The notes beneath the pieces were generated by a model. That model was given only the letters and a program-made list of their open reading frames with translations, did no database searches and was not told the origin of the DNA. A stretch of 64,000 nt of DNA, from positions 1-64,000 of IMG/VR virus record IMGVR_UViG_3300044712_001034, one strand, 5' to 3'. The number at the start of each line of letters is the position of its first letter. Position 1 is the stretch's first letter. Origin of the DNA: a virus. Of this stretch, positions 30,667-37,200 are shown one piece after another. The translations under genes were made by a program, and so were the position numbers.

Positions 30667-31061
30667 TAAAATTTTCCTTTTTCTCCAACCTTAAATCTAT
30701 CAGAATCTATAAGTTCTTTGCGAAGATCATATACAAGTTTTTCTGCTTCTTCTCTTGACTTGGCTATTACATGAGCACTTAGAACTGCGGGTTGCATACT
30801 TCCGGGAACAACATTCCAAAAACTATAAAAACCTGGTTCTGGAAGATAAGTATAAAACAACGACAAAGAGTCAGTTTTACCTACTCCAAAATCAAAACCA
30901 ATTCTACCTTCATCTACATAGTGCTTATTAACATCTATTTCAAATTCCTCTAAAATCATACCAAACATATTGGCATATTTTTCAGCATACTCTTTTTCAG
31001 AAAACACTGAGTCAATCATGGATTCATAACCACCAGTAGAAACTATGTATATATTAGCCAT
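30666..31061 (-). CDS. Hypothetical protein, 131 aa
   Basis: TAATG overlap with the methyltransferase. A helix (about 20-40) precedes an aromatic beta-rich centre; the final helix carries KSREEAEKLVYDLRKE. Such terminal helices occur in small phage regulatory proteins, but no family is evident. Confidence 0.6.
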   Translation of the reverse strand: MANIYIVSTGGYESMIDSVFSEKEYAEKYANMFGMILEEFEIDVNKHYVDEGRIGFDFGVGKTDSLSLFYTYLPEPGFYSFWNVVPGSMQPAVLSAHVIAKSREEAEKLVYDLRKELIDSDRFKVGEKGKF

Positions 31062-31230
31062 TTGACATTCCTTTTCGTTTATTGTCCTGTTCTTCTATTT
31101 CTTCTTTAGTTTTATCTCTAGAAGTTTCACCTAAAACTTTGTGACATTTATCACATATTTCTCTATAATATATTTTGAATGTTCCAAAATCTATTTCATG
31201 AGTTGTAGTTCTTTCGTGCTGACATTCCAT
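31054..31230 (-). CDS. Zinc-ribbon microprotein, 58 aa
   Basis: GAAGGAA precedes the ATG. C3-x-H5 and C26-x2-C29-H30, then a long charged tail. Longest member of the tiny zinc-ribbon family. Confidence 0.55.
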   Translation of the reverse strand: MECQHERTTTHEIDFGTFKIYYREICDKCHKVLGETSRDKTKEEIEEQDNKRKGMSNG

Positions 31231-31454
31231 TACTGTGTTCCTTCGATAAATGGTTCCGAACCTCCGGGCGGAGATTGTTGGGGTAAATTTCCACTATCAA
31301 ATACTCCGGGAGGAACACAACAATTCTGTCCCTGCGGATTTACTTTTGGTAATGGATTTGGTAATCCACCACTATTGCCTAGAAACAAAAAGGCAACAAA
31401 AGCAACTAACGCAATAAGTAAAACTACAATAATAACTGGTTTTGCCTGTTTCAT
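31230..31454 (-). CDS. Membrane protein with proline-rich tail, 74 aa
   Basis: ATG 31454 follows AAAAGGAG; a longer in-frame start would run into the tRNA-Gln gene. KQAKP precedes one membrane helix (about 7-26); the remainder is Pro/Gly-rich with a CC pair. Topology suggests a tail outside the membrane. It follows directly on the tRNA array. Confidence 0.6.
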   Translation of the reverse strand: MKQAKPVIIVVLLIALVAFVAFLFLGNSGGLPNPLPKVNPQGQNCCVPPGVFDSGNLPQQSPPGGSEPFIEGTQ

Positions 31455-31478
31455 TAAAACTCCTTTTCTAAAGATTAG

Positions 31479-31551
31479 CGGAGGCGTACAGAATCGAACT
31501 GCAATTTCCTGATCCAGAGTCAAGCGTCTTTGTCCGTTAGACCACGCCCCT
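31479..31551 (-). tRNA. tRNA-Gln(CTG)
   Basis: Anticodon loop CTCTGGA on a 5-bp stem, T-arm TGCAG/CTGTA with loop TTCGATT, D-stem GTC/GAC. Acceptor AGGGGCG/CGCCTCC leaves an A1-C72 mismatch; discriminator G. CCA is not encoded. C34 restricts it to CAG codons, unexpected for an AT-rich phage. Confidence 0.75.
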
Positions 31552-31555
31552 ATAG

Positions 31556-31626
31556 CAGTAAGGTAGAGACTTGAACTCTAATCAACCATTTTGGAGACGG
31601 TTATTCTACCATTGAACTACCTCACT
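31556..31626 (-). tRNA. tRNA-Trp(CCA)
   Basis: Acceptor AGTGAGG/CCTTACT (one G-T), anticodon stem ACCGT/ATGGT with loop CTCCAAA, T-arm TAGAG/CTCTA with loop TTCAAGT, discriminator G. Confidence 0.85.
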
Positions 31627-31631
31627 ATTTA

Positions 31632-31703
31632 TGGACACATAGGGAGTCGAACCCTAAACTTCTGATTGCAAAACAGATGTGTTCCCGCTAGCACCATGCG
31701 CCC
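31632..31703 (-). tRNA. tRNA-Ala(TGC)
   Basis: Acceptor GGGCGCA/TGTGTCC includes the G3-T70 pair that is the main alanine identity element; discriminator A. The anticodon loop is TTTGCAA with a T-T mismatch at the top of its stem. Confidence 0.8.
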
Positions 31704-31795
31704 TTATTGCATACCCGGCACAGCGGAGTGTTTACGTTGCTTCGGTTTCTTTTAATTACGTTTTCCGTCAACAACCGTCCTTGATAGTACGCCAG
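31704..31795 (-). ncRNA. Unassigned structured segment in the tRNA array
   Basis: A 92-nt gap between tRNA-Ala and tRNA-Ile. The ends pair (GCGTAC with GTATGC, one G-T) and an inner CGGTT/AACCG stem is possible. No anticodon or T-arm is seen. It may be a small stable RNA or a decayed tRNA. Confidence 0.3.
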
Positions 31796-31867
31796 TGGAG
31801 AAAGAAAGAATTGCACTTTCATTACTCGCGTATCAGACGAGTTTCCTATCTGTTGAAAGATTTCTCC
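31796..31867 (-). tRNA. tRNA-Ile(GAT)
   Basis: Acceptor GGAGAAA/TTTCTCC, anticodon stem CTCGT/GCGAG with loop CTGATAC, T-stem GAAAG/CTTTC. The T-loop is TGCAATT, with G instead of T at position 55. Discriminator A. Confidence 0.8.
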
Positions 31868-31870
31868 AAG

Positions 31871-31943
31871 TGATCCTAAGTAGATTCGAACTACCAACCT
31901 CCGGTATGTAACGCCGATGCTCTGACCGTTGAGCTATAGGATC
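31871..31943 (-). tRNA. tRNA-Val(TAC)
   Basis: Acceptor GATCCTA/TAGGATC, D-arm AGCTC..GAGC, anticodon loop GTTACAT, T-arm GTAG TTCGAAT CTAC, discriminator A. The last pair of the anticodon stem (C31-A39) is mismatched. Confidence 0.8.
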
Positions 31944-31947
31944 TTAG

Positions 31948-32019
31948 TGTGATTGAATGATTTTGAAACATTGACCTTCTCATTTTCAGTGAGACGCTCT
32001 ACCTCTGAGCTACAACCAC
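31948..32019 (-). tRNA. tRNA-Phe(GAA)
   Basis: Acceptor GTGGTTG/CAATCAC, anticodon stem TCTCA/TGAGA with loop CTGAAAA, discriminator A. Confidence 0.85.
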
Positions 32020-32023
32020 TTAG

Positions 32024-32097
32024 CCGGGGAAGCAGGATTTGAACCTGTGATCACTCGCTCCCAAAGCGAGGGTGTTACCAAACTGCACTATTCCCCG
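32024..32097 (-). tRNA. tRNA-Pro(TGG)
   Basis: Acceptor CGGGGAA/TTCCCCG, anticodon stem CTCGC/GCGAG with loop TTTGGGA, T-arm CAGG TTCAAAT CCTG. Confidence 0.88.
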
Positions 32098-32100
32098 TAA

Positions 32101-32217
32101 CCGTCTGTAATCAGGCCGCTCTATTACGTAATGTTCATCCAATACAGGACAGGTCAAATGCAATCTGCTGAACCTTACGTTACGTCTTAGTGTCGATAGC
32201 CCTCATTGTACAGACGG
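32101..32217 (-). ncRNA. Structured RNA of unknown function inside the tRNA array
   Basis: A 117-nt segment between tRNA-Pro and tRNA-Asp, closed by a perfect 9-bp stem (CCGTCTGTA/TACAGACGG). Inside, nested pairings can be drawn: AGGGCT with AGCGGCCT, ACGTAA with TTACGT, AGGT with ACCT, and a TCC/GGA hairpin. It lacks a T-arm or anticodon arm. It recalls the stable RNAs of unknown role lying among T4 tRNA genes. Confidence 0.5.
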
Positions 32218-32220
32218 AGG

Positions 32221-32293
32221 CGATCTTAAGGGGACTCGAACCCCTAACCTATTCATCGACAGTGAATTGCTCTAGCCATTGAGCTATAAGACC
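32221..32293 (-). tRNA. tRNA-Asp(GTC)
   Basis: Acceptor GGTCTTA/TAAGATC, anticodon stem ATTCA/TGAAT with loop CTGTCGA, T-arm AGGGG TTCGAGT CCCCT, discriminator G. Confidence 0.88.
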
Positions 32294-32297
32294 AAGG

Positions 32298-32369
32298 CTC
32301 CCCGACCAGGAATCGAACCTAGACCTAGTGGTTAACAGCCACTCGTCCTGCCAATTAGACCATCGGAAA
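32298..32369 (-). tRNA. tRNA-Asn(GTT)
   Basis: Acceptor TTTCCGA/TCGGGGA with two G-T pairs, anticodon stem AGTGG/CCACT with loop CTGTTAA, discriminator G. Confidence 0.85.
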
Positions 32370-32373
32370 ACAA

Positions 32374-32445
32374 GGTGACAAATGAGATTTGAACTCATAA
32401 CATTCTTATCCACAATAAGACGTTCTACCATTGAACTATTGCCAC
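32374..32445 (-). tRNA. tRNA-His(GTG)
   Basis: Acceptor GTGGCAA/TTGTCAC, anticodon stem TCTTA/TAAGA with loop TTGTGGA, discriminator C as expected for tRNA-His. The base before position 1 encodes T rather than G, so the G-1 needed by histidyl-tRNA synthetase is not encoded. Confidence 0.82.
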
Positions 32446-32447
32446 AG

Positions 32448-32514
32448 TTGCGGGGGTGGAAGTCGAATCCACGTTAATAGGTTATGAGCCTAGGGGTTTC
32501 CGAAACTCCCCGCA
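32448..32514 (-). tRNA. tRNA-Met(CAT) with minimal D-arm
   Basis: Acceptor TGCGGGG/CCCCGCA, anticodon loop CTCATAA, T-arm GTGGA TTCGACT TCCAC, discriminator A. At 67 nt it is short: the D-arm is GTTTC-G-GAAAC-like with almost no loop. It could be elongator Met or, if C34 is lysidinylated, a tRNA-Ile for ATA. Confidence 0.7.
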
Positions 32515-32519
32515 GTATT

Positions 32520-32621
32520 TTAATGTAATTCATAATAAGTTAGTAAGATAATTCCAGCAATTAGTAATACTGCTATAATAACGATTACTATTACTTTTAA
32601 TAAACCTTTTAGAATATCCAT
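32520..32621 (-). CDS. Single-span membrane peptide inside the tRNA array, 33 aa
   Basis: A strong TAAGGAG precedes the ATG. Residues 8-29 are one hydrophobic helix after a basic N-terminus. It sits between tRNA-Met and tRNA-Ile(TAT), so it is presumably translated from the same transcript as the tRNAs. Confidence 0.55.
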   Translation of the reverse strand: MDILKGLLKVIVIVIIAVLLIAGIILLTYYELH

Positions 32622-32635
32622 ATTATTCTCCTTAG

Positions 32636-32706
32636 TCCCCGATGATTGAATTGAACAATCTCTAGCGCCTTATAAGAGCGATTTGCTTCCGTTACAACAA
32701 TCGGGG
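32636..32706 (-). tRNA. tRNA-Ile(TAT)
   Basis: Acceptor CCCCGAT/ATCGGGG, anticodon loop CTTATAA on a stem with a 27-43 mismatch, T-arm GATTG TTCAATT CAATC, discriminator A. T34 would read ATA directly, a codon most bacteria read with lysidine-modified tRNA-Ile(CAT). Confidence 0.72.
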
Positions 32707-32711
32707 TTAGG

Positions 32712-32784
32712 TGCTCCTAGTGGAATTCGAATCCACATCTTAGGATTGAGAGTCCTAAATACTAGTCCGTTATACGATAGGAGC
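32712..32784 (-). tRNA. tRNA-Glu(CTC)
   Basis: Acceptor GCTCCTA/TAGGAGC, anticodon stem TAGGA/TCCTA with loop CTCTCAA, T-arm GTGGA TTCGAAT TCCAC, discriminator A. C34 restricts reading to GAG. Confidence 0.8.
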
Positions 32785-32799
32785 TTATTCAATTGTTAT

Positions 32800-33048
32800 T
32801 TACCCCCGTTTACAAAGTTCAAAATATTTATTCCAGAATAGAGTCCTTGTCTCTCTATCAAAAGGCTGAATAGCCCTAGTGAAAGCAAGTTTTCTACCTT
32901 CAGCTTTTACAAACTGATCCACCTTTGAACAAACTGACTGACCTAGCCACCCACCATTATCTGTATGAATGTAGCAATCTACAACCCTACGATGTTTACC
33001 ATCTTCACTATACTTGAAACTTACTTCGTAATCATTTACCTTAAACAT
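32800..33048 (-). CDS. Hypothetical protein, 82 aa
   Basis: ATG 33048 with AGGAG 7 nt upstream is preferred over the in-frame GTG at 33087. A basic alpha/beta protein with two Cys, unrecognised. It lies between two groups of tRNA genes. Confidence 0.55.
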   Translation of the reverse strand: MFKVNDYEVSFKYSEDGKHRRVVDCYIHTDNGGWLGQSVCSKVDQFVKAEGRKLAFTRAIQPFDRETRTLFWNKYFELCKRG

Positions 33049-33187
33049 TCTGCATCTCCTGTGATCTAGTTTCTCCGCAATTTGCACACTTTTCTACTCG
33101 TAACCATCCTATTACTTTACCCTCATAATTCTGAACAGGCTCTACATGAGAGTAAACCCACAAATGAACACACTCTTTTTCATCCAT
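33041..33187 (-). CDS. Zinc-ribbon microprotein, 48 aa
   Basis: A strong AAAGGAG precedes the ATG. C6-x-H8 and C34-x2-C37-G. Member of the tiny zinc-ribbon family, here within the tRNA region. It overlaps the next ORF by 8 nt. Confidence 0.6.
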   Translation of the reverse strand: MDEKECVHLWVYSHVEPVQNYEGKVIGWLRVEKCANCGETRSQEMQNV

Positions 33188-33215
33188 ACCAACTCCTTTA
33201 TAGTTTAGAATAAGG

Positions 33216-33289
33216 CGCACCGGATAGGACTTGAACCTACAACCGTTAGCTTAGAAGGCTACTGCTCTGTCCTGTTGAGCTACTGGTGC
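33216..33289 (-). tRNA. tRNA-Arg(TCT)
   Basis: Acceptor GCACCAG/CCGGTGC with one A-C mismatch, D-arm AGCTC..GAGC, anticodon loop CTTCTAA, T-arm GTAGG TTCAAGT CCTAT, discriminator G. First tRNA downstream of the promoter at 33325-33352. Confidence 0.85.
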
Positions 33290-33324
33290 ATGTGAGAGCT
33301 TGTCTCTCTCACTTTCTTACATAT

Positions 33325-33352
33325 ATTATACTCATTATTTTGAGTTTGTCAA
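33325..33352 (-). promoter_or_regulatory. Sigma-70-type promoter for the tRNA region
   Basis: On the minus strand TTGACA (33347-33352), 16-nt spacer, TATAAT (33325-33330). It is preceded by the extension GGTAC also found at the promoters near 47117 and 47383. It starts about 30 nt upstream of tRNA-Arg. Confidence 0.82.
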
Positions 33353-33365
33353 GTACCAATTTTGA

Positions 33366-33578
33366 CTAAGTTGGGTCTTCGAATGTAAACTGACAGATAA
33401 GCCTTAGTAAAGCGTGTAAATTATCCCGCTTGAACGTTGGTAATGGTACTGAGTTATACAAGTCAGTAGGCCACGACTTGTGACAATAGTAAAACACGTA
33501 CTCTCCATTTAGAAATGCAATATTAAAATCATAACCATGTGCCACAAACTCGTTTAAAACATCTTCTAGCTCTGTCAT
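33366..33578 (-). CDS. Hypothetical protein, 70 aa
   Basis: ATGA overlap with the upstream basic protein gene. A small aromatic alpha/beta protein, unrecognised. Ends just before the tRNA promoter. Confidence 0.6.
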   Translation of the reverse strand: MTELEDVLNEFVAHGYDFNIAFLNGEYVFYYCHKSWPTDLYNSVPLPTFKRDNLHALLRLICQFTFEDPT

Positions 33579-33742
33579 ATTTCTAAACTCGCTTCCTTCT
33601 CTTCCCTTCTACGCTTGATAGCTTCAGCACGCTTCTTCTTCTCTTCTTCAAGAAGGAATACTGAACGCCCATCCACCTGATGCCCAGTTCTCCTGCGGTT
33701 GATCTTTCTATCTCTACGCAACGCTTTATAAATACTAGGCAT
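33575..33742 (-). CDS. Highly basic small protein, 55 aa
   Basis: About a third of the residues are Arg or Lys, with an N-terminal RRDRKINRRR and a C-terminal charged coiled-coil-like helix. Overlaps both neighbours (TAATG, ATGA). GC content is visibly higher than its neighbours. Probably binds nucleic acid. Confidence 0.55.
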   Translation of the reverse strand: MPSIYKALRRDRKINRRRTGHQVDGRSVFLLEEEKKKRAEAIKRRREEKEASLEI

Positions 33743-34128
33743 TAAATTTTCTCCATATTCCAGTAAGGAGCTTCATTTGTAGTGTAATAAATTTTTTTTA
33801 CACCGAACTTTTTTAGTTCAGCTAAACAATATTCACAAGGTCTGGACATCTTTATATTACCTTTTTTATCTTCTCTATAAATGTACATTGTAGTCTTATC
33901 TAAGTAGTCTTTACCAGAAGTAGCTAACGCACAAACTTCTGCATGAGTAGTATCAAATCTTGTTATGAATTTTTTGTTAGGAGCTTTAGTCTTATTAAAC
34001 CCAACTGAAATGGGCTTATCTTTTCTAAGAAGAACTGCTCCTACTTTTATTCTGTGTTCCGAATATTTACTTGTATTTTTTGCTAATTTAAACCACCGCA
34101 AATGCGGGTCAGAATCTATATTCATCAT
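33742..34128 (-). CDS. Cytidine/deoxycytidylate deaminase family protein, 128 aa
   Basis: Zinc-binding HAE (in THAEVCAL, about 63-70) and PCEYC (about 97-101) form the deaminase active site. In this operon (dUTPase, ThyX-like, dNMP kinase) the likely reaction is dCMP to dUMP, feeding thymidylate synthesis. No allosteric dCTP site is evident at this length. The PCxxC spacing fits the CDA/dCMP-deaminase superfamily, so tRNA or free-base deamination cannot be excluded. Confidence 0.8.
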   Translation of the reverse strand: MMNIDSDPHLRWFKLAKNTSKYSEHRIKVGAVLLRKDKPISVGFNKTKAPNKKFITRFDTTHAEVCALATSGKDYLDKTTMYIYREDKKGNIKMSRPCEYCLAELKKFGVKKIYYTTNEAPYWNMEKI

Positions 34129-34381
34129 AATAGGGAACTACCTTTGTATTATCCAGTGCGTTTTTTAAACTATTGTAAAGCTTTTTATACTTTTCATCGT
34201 TGTATAGTATATCATTATCAATTTGAAATTTAATACCTGATCTACCAGTATGATCTGCTATTATTATATTAACAGTCATATTTCCATTCAAATCCTGGTA
34301 AGTTTGCACTTCTTCAACGAGACTGGTATAGCTGTAAATAAGTTCAAATAATTGATTTAAACCTACAGACCTTGAGTTCAT
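34109..34381 (-). CDS. Hypothetical protein, 90 aa
   Basis: Overlaps the deaminase gene by 20 nt. Helical N-terminus, beta-rich centre; unrecognised. Confidence 0.55.
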   Translation of the reverse strand: MNSRSVGLNQLFELIYSYTSLVEEVQTYQDLNGNMTVNIIIADHTGRSGIKFQIDNDILYNDEKYKKLYNSLKNALDNTKVVPYYDEYRF

Positions 34382-34388
34382 TCACCCT

Positions 34389-34526
34389 CTATGGAAAAAT
34401 ACTTGGTACATTCATACCAGTTACAATAAAGAATAAGATATGAAGTATATCAAAACCTAGCACTACTAAAAAGATACCTAGTGCAAGCTTTAATACATTT
34501 TTTATTAGATATTTAGCAAAACCCAT
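34389..34526 (-). CDS. Single-span membrane peptide, 45 aa
   Basis: GGAAGGA precedes the ATG. A basic amphipathic N-terminus and a hydrophobic segment (about 11-36). Function unknown. Confidence 0.5.
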   Translation of the reverse strand: MGFAKYLIKNVLKLALGIFLVVLGFDILHILFFIVTGMNVPSIFP

Positions 34527-34527
34527 T

Positions 34528-34731
34528 TTACTTCCTTCCGAATTTAGTTAGTCCTGCTTTAATTAGTTCATTAAAGCTATCTTTATCTAGAGATACAAAG
34601 AACTCTTTGCTAAGCTCCGAATTTTTTATAACTAACATTATATTCTTCGGAGCTTCTTCATCCTCTTTTACAATAAGATTAGTATGACAAAGCTTTGAAC
34701 CGCAATTGCAAGCTATGGTTGTTTGCTTCAT
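34528..34731 (-). CDS. Small Cys-containing protein, 67 aa
   Basis: C8-x-C10 and C15-H16 near the N-terminus, then an alpha/beta region. ATGA overlap with the upstream zinc-ribbon gene, suggesting co-translation. Confidence 0.55.
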   Translation of the reverse strand: MKQTTIACNCGSKLCHTNLIVKEDEEAPKNIMLVIKNSELSKEFFVSLDKDSFNELIKAGLTKFGRK

Positions 34732-34904
34732 ATAACACTACCTACCATTCTAAATATCTCGTCTGTTATAGATTTATCTGTTTCTCTTTCTAATCCAGTA
34801 GGAGATATTTTATAAACCACTTTGCATAAACTACAATATCTATATGCTCTGCTATATAACCAAATGTACTTTAGACAACCATTACAATGCTCACACTTAT
34901 TCAT
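34728..34904 (-). CDS. Zinc-ribbon microprotein, 58 aa
   Basis: C4-x2-C7/C10 and C24-x2-C27, then a charged helical tail. ATGA overlap with the next gene. Confidence 0.55.
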   Translation of the reverse strand: MNKCEHCNGCLKYIWLYSRAYRYCSLCKVVYKISPTGLERETDKSITDEIFRMVGSVI

Positions 34905-34907
34905 AAA

Positions 34908-35231
34908 CTATCCGCGAGTTTTTCTATACTCGTTCATATTATTAGTGGTGTCATATGCCATCATAGAAACTACAGCACCTATTCCAACACGCACTACATA
35001 AAGTAATACTCCCTGCCAGTTCATCCCTAATACTGGATCTGCACTAGGAAAGCCAATTGCTACTAAAGCAAAAGGAGCTAAAGCATTTAATACTGGTAGC
35101 ATAATTGCGTAAAAAGCAAAAGGAAAATCATAATTTGGGTTTTTTATTACCCACTTTCTCCAAACCATTTTCACAACTTGCAAAACTGCCGCAGATAAAG
35201 CACCAGAAGTCAACGTAATTGAATTATCCAT
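34908..35231 (-). CDS. Small membrane protein, possible holin, 107 aa
   Basis: ATG 35231 is preceded by GGAGGATAG that overlaps the stop of the kinase gene; a longer upstream in-frame start is unlikely. Hydrophobic segments lie at about 40-62 and 73-93, with a charged C-terminus, a holin-like size and topology. It is far from the lysin gene at 58702, so a lysis role is only a possibility. Confidence 0.5.
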   Translation of the reverse strand: MDNSITLTSGALSAAVLQVVKMVWRKWVIKNPNYDFPFAFYAIMLPVLNALAPFALVAIGFPSADPVLGMNWQGVLLYVVRVGIGAVVSMMAYDTTNNMNEYRKTRG

Positions 35232-35232
35232 C

Positions 35233-35799
35233 CTATCCTCCAAATAAATTCTTTTTATAAGTCTCTTCAAAAAGCACATCTAGCTGTTTGTACAGACTAG
35301 CATAAACATCTGTGTTATTAATCACATAGTCAAACTTGTAGTAATCTAACTCTGTTTCACTAACCTCTTCATATTCCTTTGTTCCTTTTAGAATTTCCCT
35401 ATTTGGGGCTTCTATTCTAACTGTATAAACTTGATAAAGAGGATTATCTTTTATATATTCAACCTCGTTATTAAACCTACAATCATCTACAAAAACAAAG
35501 TCAAATGGATATAGTGTTCTGCTAGGAAGATCTTTATCAATTAGATTACTAACCCAAATATAAGGATAATAATTTCTAGCAGTTTGACCTATACCTTGAA
35601 GAAGTGCTCTACCTTTTAGATCTTTATTCCCATCCCAATTGAAGCACTCCCTAGCTACCCTCTTTAATGAGCTAGCAAATGAACCTATTACTACAGATCG
35701 CTCTAAGTCATAAGCCTTGTTATACAAATACCTAGCGGAGGTTGTCTTTCCTACTCCTGCGTGTCCAGACAATAATACACATATACTCTTGTTCATCAT
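35233..35799 (-). CDS. Deoxynucleoside monophosphate kinase-like P-loop protein, 188 aa
   Basis: P-loop GHAGVGKTT (about 12-20) and VFVDDCRF (about 104-111) resemble phage dNMP kinases, which phosphorylate dNMPs to dNDPs. It completes a pathway with the deaminase, ThyX-like protein and reductase. A general P-loop kinase of other specificity remains possible. Confidence 0.75.
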   Translation of the reverse strand: MMNKSICVLLSGHAGVGKTTSARYLYNKAYDLERSVVIGSFASSLKRVARECFNWDGNKDLKGRALLQGIGQTARNYYPYIWVSNLIDKDLPSRTLYPFDFVFVDDCRFNNEVEYIKDNPLYQVYTVRIEAPNREILKGTKEYEEVSETELDYYKFDYVINNTDVYASLYKQLDVLFEETYKKNLFGG

Positions 35800-36008
35800 T
35801 CTGTTATCTCCGATAAAATCCCTTCTATAACTTTTTTAGAAATAAAATTATTCATAATCAAAAATTTAATCAAGAAAGATAAAGTAGGAATTTCAATGAC
35901 TATAACATTGTGCGATGATACAAAGAACTCAGGAGAACCTAATTGTTTTATGATTAGGGTATCTCTGTTGGGGAGTTTTGTAACTGTTAGCCTTGTCCTT
36001 TCTTCCAT
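35796..36008 (-). CDS. Hypothetical protein, 70 aa
   Basis: AAGGAA precedes the ATG and the stop overlaps the kinase start. Beta-rich N-terminal half, helical C-terminus. Unrecognised. Confidence 0.55.
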   Translation of the reverse strand: MEERTRLTVTKLPNRDTLIIKQLGSPEFFVSSHNVIVIEIPTLSFLIKFLIMNNFISKKVIEGILSEITE

Positions 36009-36019
36009 ATCTATATTCC

Positions 36020-36766
36020 TTATACAGATTTTCTTGTAAATCTAGCAAATGGTGATAGCTTATTATGAAGCTTTTCTAAAATCTCTACATCACCTACGTT
36101 ATGTGCTAAAACTTCAGATAAAGCCTCTGAATCTCCATATTTAGCTCGATTCCAAGTTGATTTATCTAGTGGAGTTTTACCCGGAATATTCAAGTAATAG
36201 CAAACATTCTCTAATCTCTTACTAGACAAACTAGCCAGTTTGGATTTACAAAGATAGTAAAGATCGAAGTGATACAAGTCTGGAAAAGACTTAGTATAAA
36301 CTTCTCCATTAGATCTTTCTACCTGCTCACTAGTATATCCAGGAAACCATAAATCATAGTGTAACGCTTTAGCCCTTAGAAACGTTAGATCAAATATAGT
36401 TCCATAGTATGTAACGATTATAGCATACTTTTTCATTTCGTCAATGCAAGATTGAACAAGTCTTTTATCAGGGGAGGATGAATTTTCAAACAACTCCTTT
36501 TTAGTAATTGTATCAAAGTATACTGGTCCATCTTTTTCTTTAATGCACCAAGATAACATTGTAGCAAAATCTGATTTTAGACCATCACTTTCTATGTCTA
36601 AATATCCGATACGCAAATCTTCAAATTGATACCAAGGCTTGCCATATTCTTCTTCAATCTTTCTTGCTTTATCCTCATTTACATTACCAGACGCAAAACA
36701 AGCTGGATGAGTTTCTATAGAATGACGATGACTACAAGTTAGATTTTCAATTAATTTTTTTAGCAT
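36020..36766 (-). CDS. RNase H-fold 3'-5' exonuclease (DEDD type), 248 aa
   Basis: ExoI motif YLDIES (about 56-61, Asp and Glu), ExoII-like TIFDLTF (about 125-131) and ExoIII-like HNVGDVEIL near the end give the four carboxylates of DEDD nucleases, closest to the YprB/RNase_H_2 group. It probably trims single-stranded ends in replication or recombination. TAATG-type overlap with the upstream gene. Confidence 0.7.
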   Translation of the reverse strand: MLKKLIENLTCSHRHSIETHPACFASGNVNEDKARKIEEEYGKPWYQFEDLRIGYLDIESDGLKSDFATMLSWCIKEKDGPVYFDTITKKELFENSSSPDKRLVQSCIDEMKKYAIIVTYYGTIFDLTFLRAKALHYDLWFPGYTSEQVERSNGEVYTKSFPDLYHFDLYYLCKSKLASLSSKRLENVCYYLNIPGKTPLDKSTWNRAKYGDSEALSEVLAHNVGDVEILEKLHNKLSPFARFTRKSV

Positions 36767-37188
36767 TTATTTTCCTCATAATATGGTTTTTTCATAAGCT
36801 TATGCCTAAACTTGGATAGCATGTATCTCTCTAATTTTCTAACCTGTTCGGGAGATAAGTTATGCTTTTGTTTCATATAATTTAAATATCCAGCATCAGT
36901 AAATATCCCACCTAGACTTGCACCTAACTTAGAGCATAAGTTTATAAAAGCGTAATCAAAAAACTGATCTGTTTTATATTTATTGTTTGGAACCGAAACT
37001 CCTAATAAATCCTCTAACGATAAATATTTATTAAGGACAATTAGATCTACAGATGTAAGTGAGTTTGCATTGTATAACCTTTTGATCGCTTGCTCTAAAG
37101 TAAGCAAATCAATATACTCATTTGAATCTATATTTCCCTGTTCCTTAATTTCATAACTATGTATTAGTAGATCACCTACGTACCACAT
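36760..37188 (-). CDS. Hypothetical protein, 142 aa
   Basis: A strong AAAGGAG precedes the ATG. Mostly helical, with a basic C-terminal part (LSKFRHKLMKK). No recognised family; coupled to the exonuclease gene. Confidence 0.6.
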   Translation of the reverse strand: MWYVGDLLIHSYEIKEQGNIDSNEYIDLLTLEQAIKRLYNANSLTSVDLIVLNKYLSLEDLLGVSVPNNKYKTDQFFDYAFINLCSKLGASLGGIFTDAGYLNYMKQKHNLSPEQVRKLERYMLSKFRHKLMKKPYYEENKC

Positions 37189-37200
37189 ATAAATTCTCCT

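Noticed and set aside
31632-31703. Reading this tRNA as tRNA-Cys(GCA)
   Set aside because: Shifting the loop by one breaks the stem further, and the G3-T70 pair plus discriminator A fit alanine.
31679-32431. Open frames overlapping the tRNA array
   Set aside because: They run across well-formed tRNA genes, have no ribosome-binding sites and encode low-plausibility peptides.
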